Part shown: piece after piece, positions 10,184 through 21,640 of the stretch
Layout of the letters: each line of letters begins with the position of its first letter
Position numbering within the stretch: the first letter of the stretch is position 1
Source: Zea mays
Taxonomy: Eukaryota; Streptophyta; Magnoliopsida; Poales; Poaceae
Length of the DNA stretch: 64,000 nt
Assembly: GCF_902167145.1 (NCBI RefSeq)
Contig: NC_050099.1
Location: 238,030,588-238,094,587, forward strand
Reading direction: 5' to 3'
Position numbers and translations under genes: made by a program
Notes under the pieces: model-generated
Database searches by the model: none
Told to the model about the DNA's origin: nothing
The model's input: the letters and a program-made list of their open reading frames with translations, nothing else

Positions 10184-11015
10184 ATTGCACACATAGCTCA
10201 TTTGTATACCTTTGATCATGTCTCTTTCATATGCTATGACTAATGTGTTTTTCAAGTCTATTTCAAACCAAGTCATAGGTGTATTGAAAGGAAATTGGTG
10301 TCTTCGGCGAAGACAAAGGCTTCCACTCCGTAACTCATCCTTTGCCGTCGCTCCATGCATCTCTCCATCTTCTTGGGGAGAGTTCAACGCAAAAGGACTT
10401 CACCTTTGGTCTAATCTTCTCTCATTTATTTATGACCAAAGGGGGAAAGAGTAATTCAGAGGGCTCTAATGATTCCGTTTTTGGCGATTCATGCCAAAGG
10501 GGGAGAGAGTATGAGCCCAAAGCAAAAGGACCGCACCACCACCTATTTTTAAAATTGGAGATTTTCAATTGGTAAATTTCAAATTGGCATCCCATTGTGT
10601 TCAAAAGGGGGAGAAAGTAGTATTTCAAAAATGACATATCAAAACCCTCTTGAACACTAAGAGGAGGATCTCATTTAGGGGGAGTTTTTGTTTAGTCAAA
10701 GGAAAAGCATTTGAAATAGGGGGAGAAAATTTCAAATCTTGAAAATGCTTCGAAAAATCTTATTCATTTACCTTTGACTATTTGCAAAAGAACTTTGAAA
10801 AGGATTTACAAAATAGTTTGCAAAAACAAAACATGTGGTGCAAAGAGTGGTCCAAAATATTAAAAACAAAGAAACAATCCATGCATATCTTATAAGTATT
10901 TATATTGGCTCAATTCCAAGCAACCTTTGCACTTACATTATGCAAACTAGTTCAATTATGCACTTCTATATTTGCTTTGGTTTGTGTTGGCATCAATCAC
11001 CAAAAAGGGGGAGAT
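10184..11015 (+). other. Copia A 3' noncoding region with repeated polypurine tracts
   Basis: No protein seen. The segment has at least six G-runs inside purine tracts, such as AAAGGGGGAAAGAG near 10438, AAAGGGGGAGAGAG near 10497, AAAAGGGGGAGAAAG near 10604, TAGGGGGAG near 10677 and 10718, and the true tract AAAAAGGGGGAGAT at 11002-11015 that abuts the LTR. The same pattern, reversed, is present in Copia D at 41906-42782. Confidence 0.75.
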
Positions 11016-12302
11016 TGGAAGGGAATTAGGCTTACACCTAGTTCCTAAATAATTTTGGTGGTTGAATTGCCCAACACAAATAATTGGACTAACTAGTTTG
11101 CTCTAGTGTATGAGTTATACAGGTGTCAAAGGTTCACAACAAGCCAATTAAAAAGACCAAAGTTGGGTTCAAAATAAAGAGCTAAAGGCATCCCGAAAGG
11201 CTTCCTGGTCTGGCGCACCGGACTGTCTGGTGGCGCACCGGACAGTGTCCGGTGCACTAGGGGACTTCGCGCTGAACTCCTCAGCCTCGGGAATTTCCAG
11301 AGCCAGCGCGCTATAATTCACCGGACAGTCCGGTGTACACCGGACAGTGTCCGGTGCTCCAAGAAGACGCGGCTCTAGAACTTGGTAGCCTCGGGAATTT
11401 GCAACGGCTGCTCCGCTATAATTCACCGGACATGTCCGGTGTACTCCGGACTGTCCGGTGTAACTGCGAGGCAACGGCTACTTCGCGCCAACGGTCACCT
11501 GCAACGGCATTTAATGCGCGCCAGAGCGCGCAGAAGTCAGACACGCGCGTAGTGGCGCACCAGACACTCTACAGTACATGTCTGGTGCGCCACCGGACAT
11601 CCAGGCGGGCCCAGAAGTCAGAACTCCAACGGTCGAATCCCAACGGATTTGGTGACGTGGCTGGCGCACCGGACTGTCCGGTGCACCATGCGACAGGCAG
11701 CCCCACCAAACGGCTAGTTTGGTGGTTGGGGCTATAAATACCCCCAACCACCCACCATTCATTGCATCCAAGTTTTCCACTTCTCAACCACTTACAAGAG
11801 CTAGGCATTCAATTCTAGACACACCAAAGAGATCAAATCCTCTCCAATTCCACACAAGGCTTTAGTGATTAGCGAGAGAGATTTGTCGTGTTCTTTTGAG
11901 CTCTTGCGCTTGGATTGCTTCTTTTCTTTCTCACTTGTTCTTGTGATCAAAACTCCATTGTAATCAAGGCAAGAGGCACCAATTGTGTGGTGGCCCTTGC
12001 GGGGAAGTTTTGTTCCCAGCTTTGATTTGAGAAGAGAAGCTCACTCGGTCCGAGGGACCGTTTGAGAGAGGGAAGGGTTGAAAGAGACCCGGCCTTTGTG
12101 GCCTCCTCAACGGGCAGTAGGTTTGCGAGAACCGAACCTCGGTAAAACAAATCCGTGTGTCACACTCTTCATTTGCTTGCGATTTGTTTTGCGCCTTCTC
12201 TCTCGGACTTATTATTATTTCTAACGCTAACCCGGCTTGTAGTTGTGTTTATATTTGTAAATTTCAGTTTCGCCCTATTCACCCCCCTCTAGGCGATTAT
12301 CA
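11016..12302 (+). repeat. 3' LTR of Copia A, 1287 bp
   Basis: Starts TGGAAGGGAATTAGG, where related LTRs have TGAAAGGG, and ends GGCGATTATCA. U3 contains clusters of CACCGGAC/GTCCGGTG palindromes (about 11210-11470 and 11665-11690), a TATA box TATAAATA at 11733-11740, then an R/U5 region ending in the CCCCCCTCTAGGCG motif that is conserved in all Copia LTRs of this window. Confidence 0.9.
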
Positions 12303-13319
12303 CTCCTCCTTCTTGTCTTCCGTCGCTTTGAATGCGACTGGTTGAGCCTCGAACGTAGAAGGACCGTCAAGCTCATTGATCTTCCGTGAGCCCTTGATCA
12401 TAAATTCAAAGCTCACAAAATTCCCGATTACTTAATCGGGAGTCATTAGTGTATATCTTGGATTGCCACGAATTAATTGTACTTGAGTAGGGTTAAGGAA
12501 TATAAGTGATCTTAGAATAACCTTAACCACCTCGTGGTCATCTCATTTCTTGCTCCCGAGGTTGCGCACTTGGTTCACCAAGGTTTTGAGCCGGTTGTAC
12601 ATGTCTTGTGGCTCCTCCCCTTGGCGTAGACGGAAGCGACCGAGCTCCCCCTCGATCGTTTCCCGCTTGGTGATCTTGGTGAGTTCATCACCCTCGTGCG
12701 CGGTCTTGAGCATGTCCCAAACTTCCTTGGCGCTTTTTTGTCCTTGCACCTTGTTGTACTCCTCCCTACTTAGAGAGGCGAGGAGTATGGTTGTGGCTTG
12801 GGAGTTGAAGTGCTCGATTTGGGCTACCTCGTCCTCATCATAATCCTCATCCCCTACGGATGGTACCTGTGCTCCAAACTCAACAACATTCCATATACTT
12901 TTGTGGAGTGAGGTTAGATGAAATTTCATTAAATCACTCCACCTAGCATAATCTTCACCGTCAAAGGTTGGCGGTTTGCCTAATGGAACGGAAAGTAAAG
13001 GAGTATGTCTAGAAGTACGAGGATAATGTAAGGGGATCTTACTAAACTTCTTGCGCTCATGGCACTTAGAAGTTATGGAGGGCGCGTCGGAGCCGGAGGT
13101 AGATGGCGATGAAGTGTCGGTCTCGTAGTAGACCACCTTCCTCATCTTCTTTATCTTGTCGCCACTCCGATGCGACTTGTGGTAAGAAGTCTTCTTTTCC
13201 TTCTTTTTCTCCTTCTTCTTCTCCTTGTTGCGGGACTCTCCCGATAGAGCTTTCTCGTTGCTTGTAGTGGGCTTTTCGCCGGTCTCCATCTCCTTCTTGG
13301 CGTGATCTCCCGACATCAC
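12303..13319 (-). pseudogene. gag: Copia B gag, N-terminal part, two stops
   Basis: Starts with MMSGDHAKKEME at 13319, 46 bp downstream of the primer binding site. A Lys/Ser-rich N-terminus is followed by the conserved LGKPPTFDGEDYARW segment and the UBN2-like gag domain (SREEYNKVQ, EGELGRFRL, MYNRLKTLVNQVR). Relative to Copia D, TGG has become TGA at 12543-12545 (SKKW to SKK-stop) and a Glu codon has become TAA at 12432-12434, in the same frame. The C-terminal part with the zinc knuckle lies beyond the Copia A insertion. Confidence 0.88.
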
Positions 13320-13350
13320 TTCGAGCGGTTAGGCTCTAATGAAGCACCGG

Positions 13351-13364
13351 GCTCTGATACCAAT
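13351..13364 (-). other. Primer binding site of Copia B (initiator Met tRNA)
   Basis: The minus strand reads ATTGGTATCAGAGC directly after the 5' LTR, the usual complement of the 3' end of plant initiator-Met tRNA. It marks the start of minus-strand DNA synthesis. Confidence 0.9.
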
Positions 13365-14641
13365 TGAAAGTCGCCTAGAGGGGGGGTGAATAGGGCGAAA
13401 CTGAAATTCTCAAAAATAATCACAAATACAAGCCAGGTTAGCGTTAGAAATATAATCAAGTCCGCGAGAGAGGGTGCAAAACAAATCGCAAGCGAATAAA
13501 GGAGTGTGACACGCGGATTTGTTTTACCGAGGTTCGGTTTTCGCAAACCTACTCCCCGTTGAGGTGGTCACAAAGACCGGGTCTCTTTCAACCCTTTCCC
13601 TCTCTCAAACGGTCCCTCGGACCGAGTGAGCTTTTCTTCTCAATCACTTGGAACACAAAGTTCCCATAAGGACCACCACAAGATTGGTGTCTCTTGCCTC
13701 AATTACAAGTGAGTTTGATCGCAACAAAGAATGAGAAAGAAAGCAAGCGATCCAAGCGCAAGAGCTCAAAAGAACACGACAAATCACTCTCACTAGTCAC
13801 TAGTGCTTTTGTGGAGTTGGGAGAGGATTTGATCACTTGGGTGTGTCTAGAATTGAATGCCTAGCTCTTGTAAGTAGTTGGAAGGTGGAAAACTTGGATG
13901 ACTTGAATGTGGGGTGGTTGGGGGTATTTATAGCCCCAACCACCAAACTAGCCGTTTGGTGGTGGCTGACTGTCGTATGGTGCACCGGACAGTCCGGTGC
14001 ACACCAGACATGTCCGGTGCGCCAGCCACGTCACCAGGCCGTTGGGATTCGACCGTTGGAGCTTCTGACTTCTGGGCCCGCCTGGCTGTCCGGTGTACAC
14101 CGGACAAGTACTGTAGATTGTCCGGTGCACCGTCTCGCGCGTGCCTTACTTCTGCGCGCATCTGGCGAGCATTAAATGCGCCTGCAGGTGACCGTTGGCG
14201 CGAAGTAGCCGTTGCTCTGCTGGTTCACCGGACAGTCCGGTGAATTATAGCGGAGCAATTTCCCGAGGCTGGCGAGTTCCAGAGCCGCTCTTCCTTGGGG
14301 CATCGGACACTGTCCGGTGCACACCGGACAGTCCGGTGAATTATAGCGGAGTGCCTCTGAATTTTCCCGAAGGTGATGAGTTTGACTTGGAGTCCTCTGG
14401 TGCACCGGACACTGTCCGGTGGCGCACCGGACTGTCCGGTGCGCCAGACCAGAGGTGCCTTCGGTTATCCCTTGCTCTCTTTGTTGAACCCCATACTTGG
14501 TCTTTTTATTGGCTAAGTGTGAACCTTTGGCACCTGTATAACTTATACACTAGAGCAAACTAGTTAGTCCAATTATTTGTGTTGGGCAATTCAACCACCA
14601 AAATTAATTAGGAAAATAGGTGTAAGCCTAATTCCCTTTCA
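13365..14641 (-). repeat. 5' LTR of Copia B, 1277 bp
   Basis: Reads TGAAAGGGAATTAGG on the minus strand from 14641 and ends at 13365 next to the primer binding site. It has a TATA box (minus-strand TATAAATA, 13925-13932) and a U3 with many CCGGACAGTCCGG-type palindromes between about 13980 and 14450. Confidence 0.9.
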
Positions 14642-15872
14642 AGGTCCCATCCTTGAGTTGCTTCACTTGGAACCCAAGGAAGTAGCTTAACTCGCCCATC
14701 ATCGACATCTCAAACTTTTGAGTCATCACCCTGCTAAACTCTTCACAAGACTTTTGGTTAGTAGAACCAAATATTATGTCATCGACATAAATTTGGCACA
14801 CAAAGAGATCACCATCACAGGTCTTAGTAAAAAGAGTTGGATCGGCTTTCCCAACCTTGAAAGCATTAGCAATTAAAAAGTCTCTAAGGCATTCATACCA
14901 TGCTCTTGGGGCTTGTTTAAGTGCATAGAGCGCCTTAGAGAGCTTACACACGTGGTCAGGGTACCGTTCATCCTCAAAGCCTGGGGGTTGCTCCACGTAC
15001 ACCTCCTCCTTGATTGGCCCGTTGTGGAAAGCGCTCTTCACATCCATTTGGAACAACCTGAAAGAATGGTGAGTAGCATAGGCTAACAATATGCGAATTG
15101 ACTCTAGCCTATCCACAAGAGCAAAAGTCTCCTCAAAGTCCAAACCTGCGACTTGGGCATAACCTTTTGCCACAAGTCGTGCCTTGTTCCTTGTCACCAC
15201 CCCGTGCTCGTCTTGTTTGTTGCGGAACACCCACTTGGTTCCCACAATGTTTTGCTTGGGACGAGGCACCAGTGTCCAAACTTCATTTCTCTTGAAATTG
15301 TTGAGCTCCTCTTGCATGGCCAACACCCAGTCCGGATCTAGCAAGGCCTCTTCTACCCTGAAAGGCTCAATAGAAGAGACAAAGGAGTAATGCTCACAAA
15401 AATTAACTAATCTAGAACGAGTAGTTACTCCCTTGCTTATGTCACCCAATATTTGGTCGACGGGATGATTCCTTTGAATCGTCGCTCGAACTTGGGTTGG
15501 AGGTGCCGGTTGTGCTTCTTCCTCCATTAAATGATCATCTTGTGCTCCCCCTTGATCACACGCCTCCTCTTGATGAACCTGTTCATCTTCTTGAGTTGGG
15601 GGATGCACCGTTGTTGAGGAAGAAGGTTGATCTTGCTCCTTTTGTTCCAGTGGCCTCACATCTCCAATCGCCATGGTGCGTATTGCGGCTGTCGGAACAT
15701 CTTCTTCATCTACATCATCAAGATCAACAACTTGCTCTCTTGGAGAGCCATTAGTCTCATCAAATACAACGTCGCTAGAGACTTCAACCAAACCCGATGA
15801 CTTGTTGAAGACCCTATACGCCTTTGTATTTGAGTCATAACCTAACAAAAACCCATCTACAACTTTGGGAGC
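14642..15872 (-). pseudogene. pol: Copia C pol, reverse transcriptase part
   Basis: The frame is open from the Huck border to the Copia B border. It starts in the integrase C-terminal region ([19 protein letters not shown]), passes an acidic, low-complexity linker and enters reverse transcriptase: [32 protein letters not shown] and catalytic YVDDIIFG. It stops at [13 protein letters not shown], where B is inserted, so the RT C-terminus and RNase H are outside the window. An open frame here also continues into the Huck LTR, but that part is chance. No lesion other than the insertions is visible in this piece. Confidence 0.9.
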
Positions 15873-17490
15873 TGTCGGCGTTTCGAGACCGGGGGGTCCC
15901 TGGGCCGACGAGTGAATGTCGCCGCGTGCCCCAGCCCAGATGGGTCGAGCGTGAGGGCGAGCGCGAAGGGGGGAGAGCGAGGCGGCCGGAGACCGGCGTG
16001 AGAGAGGTGGGAATCCCACGGCCTTCGTGTTCGTCCCGCGCCCAGGTCGGGTGCGCTTGCAGTAGGGGGTTACAAGCGTCCACGTGGGAGAGGGAGCGAG
16101 CGGCCCCCTAGCGAGCACCTGTCTCGTCCTCGTCCCCGCGCGGCCAACCCTCTCTAAGAGGGCTTTGGTCCTTCCTTTTATAGGCGCAAGGAGAGGATCC
16201 AGGTGTACAATGGGGGTGTAGCAGAGTGCTACGTGTCTAGCGGAGGAGAGCTAGCGCCCTAAGTACATGCCGTTGTGGCAGCCGGAGAGATTTTGGCACC
16301 CAGCTGGTGTGATGTCGTGGCCGTCGGAGGAGCGATGGAGCCTGGCGGAGGGACAGCTGTCAGAGCGGTTGAGTCCTTGCTGACGTCCTCTTGCTTCCGT
16401 AAGGGGGCTGAGAGCCGCCACCGTCATAGGGTACGCGGGGCGCCATCATTGCCTATCCGGCGGAGCTAGCTAGATGGGACGCCGGTCTCGTTCCCTGCGG
16501 CCCGAGTCAGCTCGGGGTAGGGTGATGATGGCGCCTTCTGTTGACGTGGCTGGTCTACGCCCCAGGTTGGGCGATGTGGAAGCTCCTCCGAGGCCGAGGT
16601 CGAGTCTGTCTTCCGTGGTCGAGGTCGAGTCCGAGCCCCTGGGTCGGGCGAGGCGGAGTTCGTCGTCTTCTAGGGCTGAGCCCAAGTCCGAGCCCTGGGT
16701 CGGGCGGAGCGGAGTTCATCGTCTTCCGGGGCTGAGCCCGAGTCCGAGCCCTGGGTCGGGCGGAGCGGAGTTCGCCGTCTTCCGGGACTTAGCCCGAGTC
16801 CGAGCCCTGGGTCAGGCGGAGCGGAGTTCGCCGTCTTCCGGGACTTAGCCCGAGTCCGAGCCCTGGGTCGGGCGGAGCGGAGTTCGCCGTCTTCCAGGAC
16901 TTAGCCTGAGTCCGAGCCCTGGGTCGGGCGGAGCGGAGTTCGCCGTCTTCCGTGACTTAGCCCGAGTCCGAGCCCTAGGTCGGGCGGAGCGGAGCTTCCT
17001 ATGATACCTTCGGCAGGGCCTGACTGCCTGTCAGTCTCACTCTGTCAAGTGGCACCGCAGTCGGAGTGGCGCAGGAGGCGCTGTCCTCCTGCCAGATCGG
17101 TCAGTGGAGCAGCGAAGTGACGACGGTCACTTCGGCTCTGCCGGCTGGGGGGCGCGCGTCAGGATAAAGGTGTCAGGCCACCTTTGCATTAAATGCTCGA
17201 TTTGGTCGGTTGGTGCGGCGATTTGGTCAGGGTTGCTTCTTAGCGAAGGTAGAGCCTCGGGCGAGCCGGAAATACGTTCGCCGTTGGAGGGGGCCTCGGG
17301 CGAGACGGAAATCCTCCGGGGTTGGCTGCCCTTGTCCGAGGCTAGGCTCGGGCGAGGCATGATCGAGTCCCTCGAATGGACTGATCCCTGACTTAATCGC
17401 GCCCATCAGGCCTTTGCAGCTTCATGCTGATGGGGGTTACCAGCTGAGAATTAGGAGCCTTGAGGGTACCCCTAATTATGGTTCCCGACA
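15873..17490 (-). repeat. 3' LTR of Huck-like element, 1618 bp
   Basis: Ends at the polypurine tract on its right. It holds a TATA-type motif (CCTATAAAAGG on the minus strand, about 16174-16184) and the 56-bp tandem array at 16627-16998. Equal in length to the 5' LTR. Confidence 0.92.
16627..16998. repeat. 56-bp tandem repeat, about 6.6 copies, in Huck LTR
   Basis: Unit begins GAGTCCGAGCCCTGGGTCGG and continues through GGAGCGGAGTTCGCCGTCTT to TTAGCCC. The first two units differ most; the last is partial. It lies upstream of the TATA box, in U3. The same number of copies is present in the other LTR. Confidence 0.9.
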
Positions 17491-20400
17491 GTAGCCCCCG
17501 AGCCTCGAAGGGAGTGTTAGCACTCGCTTGGAGGCTTTCGTTGCACTTTTTGCAAGGGGACCAGCCTTTCTCGGTTGCGTTTTGTTCCGGTGGGTGCGCG
17601 CGAGCGCACCCGCCGGGTGTAGCCCCCGAGGCCTCGGAGGAGTGGTTTCACTCCTTCGAGGTCTTAATGCCTTGCGTAATGCTTCGACTGGTCTGGTTGT
17701 TCCCTCATGCGAGCTGGCCGTAGCCCGGGTGTACGGTCGGGTCCCAAGTTCTCGGGCTGGTATGTTGACGCTGTCAACGGTTCGGCCGGAGCCGGGTTTG
17801 CGAGAGCAGCCCCCGAGCCTCTGCACAGGGCGAGAGGGCGATCAGGGACAGACTCGGTTTTTTTACATACGCCCCTGCGTCGCCTTTCCGCAAGGAGGAG
17901 GGGGAAAGTGCCATGTTGCCCTCGATGGGCGCCGAACATGGTGTCTCCGGTGAGCTGCAAGCGGGTAATCCGAGTGAACGTCCATGCCCCGTTCGTTAGG
18001 GGTCGGCTAGGGGCCCAGAGGCACGCCCAAAAGTACCTGCGGGTGATCTGCCGGACCCGGTCCCCTGGCGACGGGGTCCGAGGGCTCGATGCCTCCCTCT
18101 GATGGGATTCCGTTACAAGATCGTTCCCGCTGGTCTCGGAAATGTCCTAGGGTACCTCGGGAGCGCAGCCCGAGCCTTGGTTATGTATCGAACGTACCCA
18201 TGGTCATCCCTCGCTCGGCGTCTGAGGCGGTTGTGAACCCTTCGGGGGCCAGCCTTCGAACCCCTGATCAGTAATGGGCGCGGAGCCCGAATAGCCTGAG
18301 GCGGCCGTGGAACCCTTCCGAGGGGCCGGCCTTCGAACCTCTAACCAGTAGTGGGTGTAGGGCCCACGCGATCTGAGGCGGCTGTCGAACCCTTCCGGGG
18401 GGCCAGCCTTCGAACCTCTGATCAGTAGGGAGGCTCGGAGCCTGGTTCCTTAACGGGGAAGAATCCTTTTCAGGGTATCCCCCTTTCCCGGTCCCTGTTG
18501 CAAGAGAGAGAAAGAGGAAAAGGGAAAAGGATACGAAATCGAACGACGCAGCGTACCTTTACTGACGCGGTCATTATGGCGAAGGCGAAGCGTCGCCCGC
18601 TTCTCCTGCCAGAGGCGCCGCCTGTCCCGCCGCGAAGTTAATGCGATGGGGCGAGTGGTTGGCGGGGCGGCCGTTGCGCATGCGCGAGCCGTTCGAGGAC
18701 GGAACACGGGCGCGTTGTCTGCACGCCGTGAGAGAGGGTTCTCTCGCTGCCCCCGGATGGGACGTGAGCTTGGCTGACGACGTGACTGCTGCTCCTGCCC
18801 GCCTGCCACCGTCATTGCTGTCGGCCTATTTCTGACCGCCGCGCTAGGCTGGCGCCGCTGGGTCATGCGCTGGGTCGCCTGGAGTCGCGGTATTGGCCCC
18901 GCAGTCGAGGAGGCGCGGTGGTGGCGCAAGTGGCGGTGCAGTTGCATGCACGAAGCATTCGGCGCGCCGGTTGCATGACGCGTGGGCCTGGGCCTCTATG
19001 CTGGGCGTGTTGGGAGTCGGAGAAACGCGCCCACTTGGCGCGGTTGCATGCCGCCTGCATGGCTGCCCGCCCCTTTCTCCCGTTGGTCTGGGCAAAAGTG
19101 GAGGGTCACTTGTAACCGCTGGGCGGTCGTGCGTACCGCGCATGGCGGTTTGGCTTCTTCTGCTCTGAGCCGGTTTGCATGACATGTGGGACCCAGCCCC
19201 CGCGCCGCAGGGGAGGACCTTGGAGTGTGTCGGAGAAGACTCAGCCCGCGACAGTTGGGGGCGCAAGTAGGGAGAGTCGCCTTTAAAAGGAGGGTGACCC
19301 CCTTTGGAAGGCGACCATGTCTTCGCGCTCCCTTATGCATCGTGTCTTTCCACCTTCCAAGCCCCCGGATGGGGGATACCCGCCGTCTTTCCGTCTCATC
19401 GTTGGAGGAACGCAACTCCGTGGGAGTTGGTACCTTTCAGCCATCGTTCGGCTTTAAGGATTTTCATCATGCAGCCCGGCTGTACCCCCCCCCCCCCCCC
19501 CCGCCGACAGCCACCCAAGACGGTGACCACCAGCCCCTGGGTGGGGAGAAGCAAGCCGGGCTGCGATTTTGGTCCCACCCTCAGCTTCAAGGATGTTCAT
19601 CATCCTCGCTGGGGTGGAGGCCGGGCTGAGCCGGAGCTCTACCTCCCACGCGGGTTCGTGGGTCACCCTCCCCTGCGGCGTTCGAGGGAGAGGGCGCTCG
19701 CTGGCCCTGCGGGCGGGTCGGACTTCGACAACGCGGGGCTGGTCGACGGCGGGCGTCGTCAGCCCCAGCGTGTCGAGCTCGTCGGCTTGGCTCCCGGTGT
19801 CCCCTCCTGCCGGAGGGCGGCTGTCGCGCCGTGTGCACGGGAGGACCGCCCAAGATGTCGCGCGCTGCTAGGGCGACGTTCGTGTTCTGGGGCGGTCCTG
19901 CCTTTGCACCGGTATGGTGCCTCCGCGCAAAGGCCGGTGCCCCACTCGTCCGGGAGGATCTGAGTGGGGATCTGCCGGAGGGCTGACGGCCCCTGTCGTC
20001 GGTGCCGAGGTGGAGGCGGCTCGAGAAGTCCCCGTCGCCGACGGGATCACCGCCACCATCCGCGCTTTGGGCCTCCGGCTCTTTGTACTTGTCCTCGCCC
20101 CTCGAGCGTCGGCGGCGTGGGCGAGGGCAAGATTGCAGCAGCACCCGCCCTGAGGCCTGCGCTGCTGCAATCCGGCCACCCGGAGCGGGGGTCGTTGTTG
20201 TTGCTGCTAGAGCGGGCGGCGGCGGGCCGCTCGTCAGTCTTCTGTTGCTCCGCAGGCCCCCCCCGCATCGAGTGGGGTTGTTAGTACCTGCGGAGGTGGA
20301 ACCGGAGTTCCGTTTGTAATGGCACTTTGAATGCCAGTGTTTTTGTTCATTGTGGCTGTCGAGGCCTGAACATGTATGTAATTTTGGCACGGAGCCGTGT

Positions 20401-21640
20401 TTTTTCCTCACTTTCGAGCACTAAGACTCGCCTGTTGGTTGTCTGAACCGCTTCACCAAGCATGAGTCGCCCCGTGTAAAGGTGACGAGTGAGGTATCCA
20501 TATCCCGGAGGCGTAGGAATCCCTCGGCTCGGTCGGCCTTGTTGTCCGAGGCTTCTCTAGCTTAGTTAAAGGGACCCCTTGGCCGCTCTTCGATGAGCCG
20601 AGGCCAGGGGTAGCGATATCAGCATGAACAGGGGCAGAGTTGGCTCGAAAAGGAAACCTGGTTGGCCGGAGCCCAGCCGGGTCGTCCGTTAGCGGGACCG
20701 ACGCCGGAGTTGACCAGCCGAGGCCTCGGGTCGGGCTGACGTCCTTGGAGGACGGTTGGCCGAGGCCCCGGGGTGACCGGCCGAGCCGCCTGCTCGGGCC
20801 GAATTCCCGGAGAAGACCCTGGCAGCGATTGCCCGGGTGTGGCGACGATGTCGTCCTTTAGAGTGGAGGACCTCGGATCGCGTCGCCGTCCGAGGCTAGG
20901 TCGGACCTCGCCGAAGGTGTTGTCGATGCCGAGGGTGTTGCCGCCCCCTTCCAGCGTCAAGACCTGAGCCTGCAGGATCGGATCATCTTGTAGTGTGTGT
21001 TTCCTGTGGCCGCCGAGGCCAAAACACACCCTCGCTGTATTGTAAAGCTGCGTCTCTTTTCCTCTTGTTTCGAGTATCCGGACTTTTTTGTCGGTAACAG
21101 GGATGTTTGTGCGAGCGAGAGTTGCTTCTCGCGGAAGGTGACGAGTGAGGTATCCGTATCCCGGAGGCGTAGGAGTCCCTCGGCTCGGTCGGCCTTGCCG
21201 CTTACGCGCACTCTTACCCGTCCATGGGGCTCTGTCACCGACGTAGTCGAGAAGGCTCGAAGGATCGCTTCGGCAGAAGAGCTTCCGAACGTGAAGACTT
21301 GTTCGGTCCGTGGAATCACTTATCCGAACGTGAGTTACTTATCGCAGAAGGTGATGAGTGAGGTATCCGTATCCCGGAGGCGTAGGAGTTCCTCGGCTCA
21401 GTCAGCCTTGGCTGCTTACGTGTACTCTGTCGTTTTCAGGATCCACTTTTCGAAGTAGTCAAAAAGCACGAAAGATATTCTAGCAGAAAAGATCTTTCTT
21501 CGAGGAAAATTTCGACGCAGAGGGGGTTCCCCCCCTTTTAGCCCCCGAGGGAGGGTCGGGCTTTGCCGGGGCGAGGCCGACCCTTCCTTGATGACTAAAC
21601 TTTGCGTGGGTGCGAGGTATATGAACGACTTGAGAACATC
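17491..21640 (-). other. Long noncoding region between Huck pol and 3' LTR
   Basis: About 4.15 kb, very GC-rich, with no domain I recognise on either strand. It contains a three-copy tandem repeat (18221-18440), a run of 18 C at 19485-19502, three dispersed copies of a 62-bp sequence (20478-20540, 21135-21196, 21348-21409, all containing GAGTGAGGTATCC and CCCGGAGGCGTAGGA) and, on the plus strand, CTTTAAAAGG near 19281 followed by an ATG at 19318 in good context and an AT-rich, transcript-end-like stretch near 20370. Huck-type (Tat-lineage) elements are known for long 3' regions that sometimes carry extra ORFs. Confidence 0.7.
18221..18440. repeat. Tandem repeat, three units of about 70-77 bp
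   Basis: Each unit contains CTGAGGCGG, GAACCCTTC, CAGCCTTCGAAC (or GGCCTTCGAAC) and CAGTA. Units start near 18221, 18295 and 18372. It lies in the noncoding 3' region of the Huck-like element. Confidence 0.85.

Larger units (their letters stand above)
7106..12302 (+). mobile_element. Copia retrotransposon A (Opie/Ji-like), 3' part
   Basis: It contains the pol region from the integrase zinc-binding domain onward, a 3' noncoding region, polypurine tract and 3' LTR. The LTR ends at 12302 and is followed by minus-strand gag of Copia B, so A is inserted in B's gag; the duplication should be CTCCT at 12303-12307. The 5' LTR, gag and protease lie to the left, beyond Z1 and outside the window. Confidence 0.9.
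12303..14641 (-). mobile_element. Copia retrotransposon B (Opie/Ji-like), 5' end
   Basis: On the minus strand: 5' LTR (14641 to 13365), initiator-Met primer binding site, then gag, which is cut by Copia A at 12303. The remainder lies beyond A, outside the window. B is inserted in the reverse transcriptase of Copia C: the bases right of 14641 resume C in the middle of its conserved FLGFQVKQL region. The duplication should be AGGTC at 14642-14646; its partner is out of view. Confidence 0.9.

Noticed and set aside
13928..14243. Short frames rich in HRTVRC/APDMSG words in Copia LTRs
   Set aside because: These are translations of the CCGGAC palindromes in several frames and strands, not proteins.
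14628..16118. One 496-aa frame crossing 15872
   Set aside because: The first part is Huck LTR sequence; the join is the insertion border, so this is a chance fusion.
19485..19502. Run of 18 C as a functional element
   Set aside because: Homopolymer length is unstable and error-prone in sequencing; nothing around it suggests a role.
17528..20411. Many Arg/Pro/Ala-rich frames of 60-270 aa in the Huck 3' region
   Set aside because: High GC content leaves most frames open; none shows a domain or matching frames between repeats.
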